Shown in pieces: positions 34,944 through 42,830 of a stretch of DNA of 64,000 bases. The translations under genes were made by a program, and so were the position numbers. Under the pieces are notes generated by a model. The model saw only the letters and a program-made list of their open reading frames with translations. It did not search any database and had not been told where the DNA came from. The stretch covers positions 124,001 through 188,000 of the forward strand of contig NZ_QOWJ01000009.1 in NCBI RefSeq assembly GCF_003332885.2. Reading direction: 5' to 3'. Each line of letters opens with the position of its first letter. Positions within the stretch are counted from its first letter, which is position 1. Origin of the DNA: Paracnuella aquatica (GTDB lineage Bacteria; Bacteroidota; Bacteroidia; Chitinophagales; Chitinophagaceae).

Positions 34944-34963
34944 GCTGGAAAAAGAATAAAAAA

Positions 34964-34989
34964 GTGATGGGCAGTTGCCCGCCCATCAC
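34964..34989 (-). terminator. Terminator after the mutarotase gene
   Basis: GTGATGGGC (34964-34972) and GCCCATCAC (34981-34989) form a perfect 9-bp stem. On the minus strand TTTTTTATTC follows, and the GH97 ATG comes 20 bp later. Confidence 0.85.
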
Positions 34990-34997
34990 CGAGGAAA

Positions 34998-36155
34998 TTA
35001 TCGAACAACCGAAACTTTGTACACGGTTTCGGTATGGTACTTCTGACCCGGCTGCAAAATGGTGCTTGGGAAAGAAGGTTGGTTTGGTGAATCAGGGAAA
35101 TGCTGTGTTTCAAGGCAAAAACCGGTGTGCTTGTTAATGGGCTGGCCGGCGTTCGACTTCAGGGTGCCATCAAGGAAATTACCCGAATAAAACTGCAGGC
35201 CGGGCTCCATGGTTTGCACTTCAAGCTGGCGTCCGCTTACCGAATCGGTAACGGTTGCCACAGAACGCAGCGCCGTGGTTTTGCCGCCATTGAGCACATA
35301 GTTGTGGTCGTAGCCGCCGGGCACCTGTGCAATGCGTTCGCCAATAACTGTTGATGTATTGAAATCGAACGGCGTACCTGCAACAGCTTTCAGTTCGCCG
35401 GTTGGGATCAGGCCGCGGTCAACCGGAGTGTAGCGGTCGGCAGCAATCTGCAGCTTGTGGTTCAAAATAGTGTTGGCCACATCACCAGTGAGGTTGAAAT
35501 AGCTGTGGTTGGTGAGGTTCACTGGCGTTGCTTTATCGGTAGTTGCATCATACACAATACGCAACTCATTGGCGTCGGTTAGGGTGTACGTTACCGTTAC
35601 ATCGAGGTTACCGGGGTAGCCTTCTTCGCCATCTTTGCTCAGGTAGTGCAGCGTGATGGAAGGGTTGCCTGCAGACGGTGCAGCGGTAACATCCCAAACC
35701 ACTTTATCAAAACCCTTGTTGCCACCATGCAGGTGGTTGCGGCCGTTGTTGGTAGCCAGTGTATACGTGGTATCATTCAGCTTAAACTTGCCACCGGCAA
35801 TGCGGTTGCCGTAGCGGCCAATGAGTGCACCAAAATAAGGCGGCGGTGCCAGGTAGCCTTCCAGTTTGTCAAAACCCAGAACCACGCTGCTGCGGTTGCC
35901 GGCCTTATCGGCAGTTACCCACGATGTAACAATGCCGCCGTAGTTGATGATCTTTACTTCATCGCCGGCCTTATTGGTAAGGGTGTACTGCGTGATCTTT
36001 TTACCGTCCACTTCGCCGAAATCATTTGTCATTGGGGATTGGTTTGTTGTTGCAGAATCTGTTTGGGTGCTGTTGGCGCTGCCATCGTTGCCACAGGAAA
36101 AACTAATGAGGGCAAGCGTTGCAACCGCCAGTGATGAAAGCTTGATTTTTTTCAT
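34998..36155 (-). CDS. galM: Aldose 1-epimerase, lipoprotein
   Basis: A 385-residue mutarotase with a lipoprotein signal (MKKIKLSSLAVATLALISFSC; cysteine 21) and a Ser/Thr/Gln-rich linker. The galactose-mutarotase fold is seen from residue 50: GYLAPPPYFGALIGRYGNRIA, HGGNKGFDK, VNLTNHSYFNL with a catalytic histidine, and GFCLETQHFPDSPN with the catalytic glutamate. As a lipoprotein it interconverts sugar anomers outside the cytoplasm, which suits transport after glycosidase action. Followed by a terminator just before GH97. Confidence 0.93.
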   Translation of the reverse strand: MKKIKLSSLAVATLALISFSCGNDGSANSTQTDSATTNQSPMTNDFGEVDGKKITQYTLTNKAGDEVKIINYGGIVTSWVTADKAGNRSSVVLGFDKLEGYLAPPPYFGALIGRYGNRIAGGKFKLNDTTYTLATNNGRNHLHGGNKGFDKVVWDVTAAPSAGNPSITLHYLSKDGEEGYPGNLDVTVTYTLTDANELRIVYDATTDKATPVNLTNHSYFNLTGDVANTILNHKLQIAADRYTPVDRGLIPTGELKAVAGTPFDFNTSTVIGERIAQVPGGYDHNYVLNGGKTTALRSVATVTDSVSGRQLEVQTMEPGLQFYSGNFLDGTLKSNAGQPINKHTGFCLETQHFPDSPNQPSFPSTILQPGQKYHTETVYKVSVVR

Positions 36156-36224
36156 GCCTGCTGTTGGGTGATTGGTGAGTTATTGAAAAATGATGAATCA
36201 GTGATCAAGGTAAATGAATGTGTT

Positions 36225-36232
36225 CAAAAATA
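36225..36232 (-). promoter_or_regulatory. Candidate -7 element of galM
   Basis: On the minus strand TATTTTTG matches TAnnTTTG, 70 bp upstream of the galM ATG. CAA runs on its upstream side are not at ideal -33 spacing. Confidence 0.35.
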
Positions 36233-36307
36233 GCCTTTACGTTTTCAAGCCTTCGCTGGCAACAGCCCGTTCTTTTGCTCATTTCTTTTGATAGAAACCG
36301 GCTGTGG

Positions 36308-37369
36308 CTATTGGATGGCTGCGGTTTCTTTTGCAACATTCAAAACCGGCCAGCCCGCTTTATCCCAGGTCATTGGCTCAATGCGCAGTTTTGAAATCCC
36401 ACGGTCTGCCGCATCGTATCCATGAAAAACAAGGTAGTCCTTGCCGTCGAAGGTATATGCCGAATTGTGCCCTACGCCATGCCACGATTTATCGCCTTGC
36501 AGTACCAATGTGCCGCCGCCATAACGCAGGTCTTTTCCTTCCCTATCCAGAAACGGTCCTACTGCGCTTTTCGAGCGGCCCACGATCATTTTGTACGTAC
36601 TGTTTTCGCCTTTGCAGCAGTAATCGATGGAAGCGAAATAGTAGAACCAATCGCCTTTTTTAAACACAAACGGTGCTTCAATGGCATTGCCGCCGGCATC
36701 TTTTGGATTATTGTCCACTGCAGGCGGGTTGTCGGCCGACGATTTTGATTTGCGGCTGGCAACGGTTGGAATGGTTGCTACATCTTCTGCAGTGTGCAAC
36801 CGGTCGGCGGTTAGTTTTACTACTTTCAATCCATCCCAAAACGAACCGAAGTGCATGTACGCGTTGCCTTTTTTATCAGTAATAATGTTGGGGTCAATCG
36901 CATTCCAGTTGGTTTTACCGGGATAAGACTGGATCACCCTTCCATGATCCAACCATTTAAAATCAGCCGATGCGGAATCGAGTGTTTTGTTGGTGGCTAC
37001 GCCAATGGCCGATGTGTTTTTACCAAAAGCCGACACCGAATAATAAAGGTAGTACTGACCGTTGTGGTAGCTGATATCCGGCGCCCAGATATGGCCGCGA
37101 AAACCGGGAATGGTATCCACTGCCCATTGCGGCGCTTGTGCAAATACGGGGCTTTCCTTGCGCCAGTTGCGCAGGTCTTTTGATGACCAAACCGAAATGC
37201 CCATACCGGTGCAAAAAAGATAATAAGTGTCGCCTTGTTTCGCCATCACGGGATCGTGTACCGAAACTTTTTCGATGGGTAAAATTGAGCCCACGGGCAG
37301 TTGTGGCGGCCGTTGGCCAAATGCTGCAACAGCGCACAGCATGAATATAGTGGCAATGAATTGTTTCAT
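36308..37369 (-). CDS. GH43 arabinan endo-1,5-alpha-L-arabinosidase-like enzyme
   Basis: A 353-residue secreted five-bladed propeller hydrolase with signal peptide MKQFIATIFMLCAVAAFG. The catalytic triad is visible: base Asp in KVSVHDPVM, pKa-modulating Asp in NWNAIDPNI and acid Glu in NAIEAPFVFKK. GHIWAPDISYHNGQYYLYYS is typical of arabinanases. A Ser/Pro/Asp-rich insertion lies around residues 207-225. It would cut the alpha-1,5 arabinan backbone outside the cytoplasm, giving oligosaccharides for the GH51 enzymes upstream. Confidence 0.92.
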   Translation of the reverse strand: MKQFIATIFMLCAVAAFGQRPPQLPVGSILPIEKVSVHDPVMAKQGDTYYLFCTGMGISVWSSKDLRNWRKESPVFAQAPQWAVDTIPGFRGHIWAPDISYHNGQYYLYYSVSAFGKNTSAIGVATNKTLDSASADFKWLDHGRVIQSYPGKTNWNAIDPNIITDKKGNAYMHFGSFWDGLKVVKLTADRLHTAEDVATIPTVASRKSKSSADNPPAVDNNPKDAGGNAIEAPFVFKKGDWFYYFASIDYCCKGENSTYKMIVGRSKSAVGPFLDREGKDLRYGGGTLVLQGDKSWHGVGHNSAYTFDGKDYLVFHGYDAADRGISKLRIEPMTWDKAGWPVLNVAKETAAIQ

Positions 37370-37490
37370 GTTTGTTACATGTTTTTATATGGCAAAAAAT
37401 GGAACGGGCAGGGCTGTATACCGTGCAACTTTACAATTGGATGCACTGTACGCAACCGTTTGCCCCTTCCCTCATTCAGGGCTATTGCCC

Positions 37491-39467
37491 TTACATTTTG
37501 ATCCGCACCACGTTGAATGAATAAGGCTGCGCATTCAGCTTTACAGCCTTGCCATTTACGGAAATGGTGCTTTCTTTCGGTGCCAGCGCCTGCGGGTTGT
37601 TCAGCGTGTTCACCAAGTCCAGGTCGCTGCTTTGCATCACGGTCAGTTTACCTTGTGCTGCCAGCTTTTTCACGCCCTGCAGGTTCATGGTTACATCCTG
37701 CGCCTGCTCCGATGCATTGACCAGTTTTAAGATCAATTCATTTGTTTTGGTATCTACCGCAGCCGATGCAAACAAACTGTCCTGCCCCGCCACTGTTTCA
37801 TTGCCGAGTGTTACCGGGATGATCTTATTGCCTTTATTGAGCGAATACAATTTTTGCACATAATAATTAGGCGTACCGTAAGCCTGCAGGTTATCCACCC
37901 AAATCATATCGGGCGTCCACTGCCAGCCCTCGCTGTGTGCAAAAAGCGGTGCATACGATGCCATGGTTACCACATCGGCATTGCGTTCGAGGCCCGTCAT
38001 GAATGCGGCTTCGGCAATGGCGGCCTTCCAACTGTTTTTGTTGTTGGGGCTGGCAATGCGATCGGTTTGCGCAGCATACTCACCGGCAAATACTTTGGAA
38101 CCGTTGCGTGGGTAATTATCGTAGCGACGTGCATTTTGCAAAAACCAGCCGGGCGGCCGGTAATAATGTTCGTCGATGATGTCGGCGTTCATTTTGCGCA
38201 GCTCGGTATTAAGCAGGTCAAAGCGGTCGCCGTTGGGATCGGTACCCGAAGAAGTGATCAGTTGAATGTTGGGATATTTATCTTTTACGGCCTTGGTAAA
38301 AATCTTCAGGCGCTCCAGATACTGCGGGCCCCAGTTTTCGTTGCCAATGCCCAAGTATTTCAGGTTAAATGGCGCAGGGTGCCCCATCTGTGCCCGAACG
38401 GCGCCCCATTTCGTTTGTACATCGCCGTTAGCAAACTCAATCAGGTCCAGCGCATCCTGCACGTAAGGATCGAGTTCATCCAGCGGTACCACTTCGGCAG
38501 TGTTGAACTGGCAGGCCATGCCGCAGTTTAAAATGGGCAGCGGCTCAGCGCCAATATCTTCTGACAGTTGGAAATATTCAAAAAAGCCGAGGCCGAATGT
38601 TTGGAAATAATCGGGCGACGGACGATGTGCAAATTCAAAGTTCCAGCGGTTGATCACCAACTGGCGATCTTCGAGCGGGCCGATGGTTTTTTTCCATTGG
38701 TAGCGCTGCGACAGGTCGTAGCCTTCAACAATACAGCCACCGGGGAAGCGTACAAAACCGGGCTTCATATCGGCCAGCAGTTGGATCATATCGGCACGCA
38801 TGCCGCCGGGCCGCCCCTTCCAAGTATCGGTCGGAAACAGAGAGATCATATCCAGGTCCACGCGGCCGGTACCTTCCAGCCACAGGTTCATTTTGCCTTT
38901 TGCTTCAGTAGCAGTGGCCGTTAGCGAGCCTGTTGCTTTGTGCCATTCTTCGCCGGCCTTGGGCAGGGCCACTACGGTGCTGCCAATGGCTTTGCCGGTG
39001 GAGTCGGTGAGTTCCACATGCAGTTTTACACCGGGTGCCTGCTGGCGGTACATTACAGAAAAGTCGTAGCGCAGGCCCGACTTGATGCCCATGCCTTTAA
39101 AGCCTTCGTTGGTGAGGCCAACATCGCCCTTGGCGGCATTGCGAACAGTGGCCTGCAGGTAGCGCGGGTTGGAAGGCTTTTCGTCCTTCCGGTTTTGGAT
39201 CAGCAGGTCGCCTTCCTTAACGCCTTTGCCTTTGATGCTCCATCCCATCATGGGGCGGAAAAATTCAAAGGAGCGGTTCTTGACCAGTTCGGCATAAATG
39301 CCGCCGTCAGCGCCCATGTTGATGTCTTCGAAAAACACACCCCACATGGTGGGCTGAATTTCGCCCTTGGGTGCATTTACCGCAACCTGCAACGTTTTTT
39401 GTGCCGTTGCCAATGCAGGTGCCAGCAAAGCCGCACCCACACATAAGTTTAAGAATTGTTTTTTCAT
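37491..39467 (-). CDS. GH51 alpha-L-arabinofuranosidase, long form
   Basis: A 658-residue secreted enzyme with signal MKKQFLNLCVGAALLAPALATAQ. A jelly-roll insertion (about residues 85-215) resembling a carbohydrate-binding module splits the N-terminal part. The barrel carries the acid/base Glu in LGIGNENWGPQY and the nucleophile Glu in KVFAGEYAAQ. It removes terminal arabinofuranose from arabinan or arabinoxylan. It differs strongly from the second GH51 in the window in length and layout, so the two are not a recent duplication. Confidence 0.94.
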   Translation of the reverse strand: MKKQFLNLCVGAALLAPALATAQKTLQVAVNAPKGEIQPTMWGVFFEDINMGADGGIYAELVKNRSFEFFRPMMGWSIKGKGVKEGDLLIQNRKDEKPSNPRYLQATVRNAAKGDVGLTNEGFKGMGIKSGLRYDFSVMYRQQAPGVKLHVELTDSTGKAIGSTVVALPKAGEEWHKATGSLTATATEAKGKMNLWLEGTGRVDLDMISLFPTDTWKGRPGGMRADMIQLLADMKPGFVRFPGGCIVEGYDLSQRYQWKKTIGPLEDRQLVINRWNFEFAHRPSPDYFQTFGLGFFEYFQLSEDIGAEPLPILNCGMACQFNTAEVVPLDELDPYVQDALDLIEFANGDVQTKWGAVRAQMGHPAPFNLKYLGIGNENWGPQYLERLKIFTKAVKDKYPNIQLITSSGTDPNGDRFDLLNTELRKMNADIIDEHYYRPPGWFLQNARRYDNYPRNGSKVFAGEYAAQTDRIASPNNKNSWKAAIAEAAFMTGLERNADVVTMASYAPLFAHSEGWQWTPDMIWVDNLQAYGTPNYYVQKLYSLNKGNKIIPVTLGNETVAGQDSLFASAAVDTKTNELILKLVNASEQAQDVTMNLQGVKKLAAQGKLTVMQSSDLDLVNTLNNPQALAPKESTISVNGKAVKLNAQPYSFNVVRIKM

Positions 39468-39474
39468 ATACTTT

Positions 39475-39484
39475 CAAACGTTTG
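39475..39484. other. CAAACGTTTG palindrome at the GH51 start
   Basis: A perfect 10-bp palindrome lies 7 bp upstream of the GH51 ATG (39467). It could be a repressor site or chance. The remaining spacer (39468-39912) shows only the terminator at its right end and no gene I can support. Confidence 0.25.
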
Positions 39485-39855
39485 TGAGAACAGAGGTTTT
39501 CCTGCGGGATAATGAATACCCAGGCAGGACTGCGCCAAATGTGGCAACTCCTTTTTGCGGAGCGCATTATGCACCACTACCAGTAAGGAGCAAAAGAGAA
39601 TAGACCTAGTAGCAAAAGCAGTGTTGTTTGTTGCAAAAACAAGTGTAGTGGCGCTGTGTAAAAGACTGCAAATAGAAAGTGCAGTAAGTGTAGATAAAAA
39701 TGAATGCCTGGCAGCCGATTGCACCCATGCGCTGCTTAAAGCGAAAGCCTTAATTGATCCATGCAGGAATTGTTGCAAACCTGCACCTGGTGTTGGGCAC
39801 AAAGCAATCATGAATGGTTGTTTATATGGCTGCGCAATGGCGAGGCGTAAGGGAA

Positions 39856-39891
39856 AGTAGCTGCACCGGTTACAGCAAACCGGCGCAGCTA
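39856..39891 (-). terminator. Hairpin after the short GH51 gene
   Basis: GTAGCTGC and CCGGTT (39856-39870) pair with AACCGG and GCAGCTAC (39877-39891), 21 bp past the stop at 39913. The T run on the minus strand is weak (TTTCCCTT). Confidence 0.65.
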
Positions 39892-39912
39892 CTGGGTTTC
39901 AACAGCAGATAA

Positions 39913-41451
39913 TTAATTCAATTGCAAAACAACCACGCTGAATGGCGGCATTTTTACATTCAGGGTGTTGCCTTTGATGGTAGCACCTTTAAATGCTGCC
40001 GGCTGGATTTTATTGGGTTGTTCAAACGAGTTGTAGTCCTGCAGCTTAGCCGAAGCCAGGATACGGCCACTAACATTTTTGAACTGCGCACCTTGCAGGT
40101 CGATGGAAATATCCTGCGCCTGTGTTGCGTGAATATTGGTCAGCGAAATATGGGTTCTGCCCAGGCTGTCTTTTGATGCCGATACCGACAGTGCCGGCAG
40201 CGTTTCGTTGCCTACTTTATAATCAGCCGTCTTGATGGTCAGCGGCAGCCATTTTGCATCCTGGTGCACCTTGTACATTTCCATAACATGGTAAGTCGGT
40301 GTCAACAACATTTTGTCGCCCTGGGTAAGGATCACCGCCTGCAACACGTTTACCACTTGCGCAATGTTGGCCATGCGAACACGGTCGCTGTGGTTGTGGA
40401 AAATATTGAGTGTTGCACCGGCCAACATCGCATCACGCATCGTATTTTGCTGGTACAAAAATCCGGGGTTGGAGCCGGGCTCCACTTCATACCATCCGCC
40501 CCATTCGTCTACTACAAGGGCAATCTTTTTTTCCGGATCGTATTTATCCATGATGGCCGCATGCTTGGCAATAAGTGTATCCATAGCCAGGGCCCGCTGC
40601 ATGGTGGTAAAATATTGCTGCTCGTTGAAGGCGGTAGAAGGCCCCTTTTTGTTCCAGTCGATCACGGAATAGTGGTGCAGTGCAATGCCTTCGATCAGGG
40701 ATTTAGGCACATTCTTCATCAGTACTTCCGTCCAGTTGTAATCGTTGGAGTTGGCGCCGGAGGCAATCCGGAACATATTTCCGGTGTTGGTCCAATCGGC
40801 CATGAATGTGGCGTATTTACGATAAATGTCGGCATAGTACTCGGGGCGCATGTTGCCGCCGCAGCCCCAGGCTTCGTTACCCACACCCCAGTACTTTACA
40901 TTCCAGGGTTTGTCGCGGCCGTTTTCGCGGCGCAGTTTCGACATGGGGCTTTCGCCCGGAAAATTGGTGTACTGCACCCAGTCGGCCAGCTCCTGCACCT
41001 GACCGCTGCCCACATTTCCAGACACGTAAGGCTCGGTGCCGAGCAGTTCGCACAGGTTCAGGAAATCGTGGGTACCAAACGAGTTGTCTTCGGTAACGCC
41101 ACCCCACCATACGTTTACAATTTTAGGACGTTGCGCCCTTGGGCCAATGCCGTCTTTCCAATGGTAGGTATCGGCAAAGCAGCCACCCGGCCAGCGCAGG
41201 TTGGGGATCTGCAGCTTTTTCAGCGCAGCCACCACGTCGTTGCGTACACCGGCGGTGTTGGCAATTTTCGACGTGTCGCCCACATACAGCCCGCCATAAA
41301 TAAGGCGGCCGAGGTGTTCGGCAAAATGGCCATAAATATGTTTGGAAATAACCTGCTTGGGACTGCCCGCCTGCAGGGTGGCCGTGTTTTGCGCATCGGC
41401 ATAGGGCAGCGTGCCCATCAGCGCAATAATTCCGGTTAGGATTTTTTTCAT
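39913..41451 (-). CDS. GH51 alpha-L-arabinofuranosidase, short form
   Basis: A 512-residue enzyme of the Geobacillus AbfA type. KHIYGHFAEHLGRLIYGGLYVG is the family N-terminus; the acid/base Glu is in YWGVGNEAWGCGG and the nucleophile Glu in LVVDEWGGWYE. Start at 41451 gives a signal peptide (MKKILTGIIALMGTLPYADAQ). It releases L-arabinose from short arabino-oligosaccharides, complementing the GH43 and the long GH51 downstream. Confidence 0.94.
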   Translation of the reverse strand: MKKILTGIIALMGTLPYADAQNTATLQAGSPKQVISKHIYGHFAEHLGRLIYGGLYVGDTSKIANTAGVRNDVVAALKKLQIPNLRWPGGCFADTYHWKDGIGPRAQRPKIVNVWWGGVTEDNSFGTHDFLNLCELLGTEPYVSGNVGSGQVQELADWVQYTNFPGESPMSKLRRENGRDKPWNVKYWGVGNEAWGCGGNMRPEYYADIYRKYATFMADWTNTGNMFRIASGANSNDYNWTEVLMKNVPKSLIEGIALHHYSVIDWNKKGPSTAFNEQQYFTTMQRALAMDTLIAKHAAIMDKYDPEKKIALVVDEWGGWYEVEPGSNPGFLYQQNTMRDAMLAGATLNIFHNHSDRVRMANIAQVVNVLQAVILTQGDKMLLTPTYHVMEMYKVHQDAKWLPLTIKTADYKVGNETLPALSVSASKDSLGRTHISLTNIHATQAQDISIDLQGAQFKNVSGRILASAKLQDYNSFEQPNKIQPAAFKGATIKGNTLNVKMPPFSVVVLQLN

Positions 41452-41827
41452 ACAGATTGACAAGGAATGGTTAGATAAACGCAATATGAACAGAAAAAAG
41501 TTTACAAAAAAGACCGGTGCTGCTCCAGTTTTGTGCCTGCCTGTTATTGCAAAATCATCAGACTATAATTTACAGCAACACCGCTGCGTTGCGCCTTTAC
41601 CGGGGCAAAGCAAACAATCAATAGCGCCGATCCAATTGACCCAAGTGGACTTTATCCATAACAATACTTACCTGCACCAAATGGGGCTGAATTGGAAAGT
41701 CGAATTTAAGTGTATTTTTTACAATTATAAATTTTTCTTGTAAAAATCCTGTCCCCTTTTGGTAAAAAACGGAAAGCCGGTTTGCGGGTAAATGATGCGG
41801 CTTGCAGATACAAACGCCGGCAGTTGT
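41452..41827. other. Spacer upstream of the short GH51 gene
   Basis: A 376-bp AT-rich region between the HAD phosphatase stop and the GH51 start. TTTTTACAA (41716-41724) and TTGTAAAAA (41738-41746) are inverted but AT-only. No gene or consensus promoter was found. Confidence 0.4.
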
Positions 41828-42499
41828 TTACGATTGCAACAGCGGCTGCAGCACCGGGTCGGTATAATCTTTTATAAATGCGAGGATGTTGCTGTATTGC
41901 GCAAACTCGTGGGCTTCGTGCATGGTGGTGAGCACAATGGCCTGCATGCCGGCGTTTTGTGCAGCCTCCACTCCTTTGGGCGCATCTTCAAACACAATGC
42001 ATTGCTGCGGCGGCACGCCCAGCCGGGCCGCTGCCTGCGTAAAGGTTTCGGGATGGGGTTTGCTTTCGGCCACGTCTGCAGCGGAAACGATTGCGCCAAA
42101 ATAATGGCGGATGTCCAGGTTGTCCACCACAAAATCAATATTGAACGGGATGGCAGCCGAACCAATGGCCATGGCCTTTCCCCCTTTTTTAGCCCCTTCC
42201 AAAAATTCGGGCAGTCCTTTGATCAGCTGGAGTTTGGGAAAAAATTCCTTTTGATACCGCTTTTCTTTTTCAATGGACAAGTGGTCCATTTCGGCCAGCG
42301 TAAACCGGTCGGGACCAAACACCCGCACCAGCAGTTCGTGGTTCTTGCCATACATTTCCTGCTTCAGGTCGTCCCAACTAAGTCGGGCGCCCAGGTCGTT
42401 GTTGAGTATATCGTACCAGGCACGGGTGTGAAATTCCATATCGTCGATCATGGTTCCGTTCAGATCGAATAAAAATGCTTGTGCAGTAAACGACTTCAT
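41828..42499 (-). CDS. HAD-superfamily phosphatase (beta-phosphoglucomutase-like)
   Basis: A 223-residue HAD protein with a helical cap. Motif I is FLFDLNGTMIDD: the nucleophile D12 is kept, but the second Asp of the usual DxD is Asn (N14). IGSAA is motif II, KPHPETF carries the motif III lysine and VFEDAPKGVEAA is motif IV. Cap and core resemble beta-phosphoglucomutase and sugar-phosphate phosphatases. The Asn change should weaken mutase-type acid/base chemistry; activity is uncertain. It has its own promoter and stands between the arabinose cluster and an outer-membrane protein gene. Confidence 0.9.
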   Translation of the reverse strand: MKSFTAQAFLFDLNGTMIDDMEFHTRAWYDILNNDLGARLSWDDLKQEMYGKNHELLVRVFGPDRFTLAEMDHLSIEKEKRYQKEFFPKLQLIKGLPEFLEGAKKGGKAMAIGSAAIPFNIDFVVDNLDIRHYFGAIVSAADVAESKPHPETFTQAAARLGVPPQQCIVFEDAPKGVEAAQNAGMQAIVLTTMHEAHEFAQYSNILAFIKDYTDPVLQPLLQS

Positions 42500-42551
42500 G
42501 AATGTAAAGCTTTGCGGCAGGCGGGATCGTTAGTCCGGGCTGGGCCCGGTG

Positions 42552-42584
42552 CAAAGTAAAGGAGGTTTGGTGATAGTGTGCAAT
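42552..42584 (-). promoter_or_regulatory. Candidate promoter of the HAD gene
   Basis: On the minus strand ATTG (42584-42581) and TTTACTTTG (42560-42552) are 20 bp apart. This lies about 50 bp upstream of the ATG and directly beside heptad array R7. Confidence 0.5.
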
Positions 42585-42589
42585 TAGAA

Positions 42590-42684
42590 GTTGATGGTTG
42601 AGAGTTGGGAGTTGACAGTTGATAGTTGGTAGTCTGGTATTCATCTGAATAAGATATTGTTTCCTAATTGTCAATGCTCAATGC
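42590..42684. repeat. Heptad-repeat element R7
   Basis: Seven uninterrupted 7-bp units run 42590-42638, six of them starting GTTG (GTTGATG, GTTGAGA, ...). The short right part 42664-42684 is also in 7-bp register (CTAATTG, TCAATGC repeated) and pairs partly with them. It lies just upstream of the HAD promoter and downstream of the terminator at 42758. Confidence 0.82.
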
Positions 42685-42757
42685 TGCCGGGAACACAGAT
42701 TCTTAGTCGAATAACGTTTTCTCTTCGTTGCATATCAATGGCGTTTTTATACAAATG

Positions 42758-42802
42758 AAAAACGTCCAGGAATGGTGCAATGACACGGCTCCTGAACGTT
42801 TT
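42758..42802 (-). terminator. Terminator of the outer-membrane beta-barrel gene
   Basis: AAAAACGT and CAGGA (42758-42771) pair with TCCTG and ACGTTTT (42790-42802), 29 bp after the stop at 42831. TTTTTCATTTG follows on the minus strand. Confidence 0.75.
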
Positions 42803-42830
42803 GTGCTGATACTGTTATTTATTTTTTTCG

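Noticed and set aside
39464-39860. Open frames on both strands in the GH51-GH51 spacer (101 and 115 residues)
   Set aside because: No start context, no recognisable domain, and they overlap each other; composition looks like chance frames.
37491-41451. Recent tandem duplication of GH51
   Set aside because: The two enzymes differ in length (658 and 512 residues), domain layout and motif context; they belong to separate GH51 subgroups.
41411-41743. 110-residue plus-strand frame upstream of the short GH51 gene
   Set aside because: It begins inside the GH51 coding sequence, then runs through AT-rich spacer; no motif or promoter supports it.
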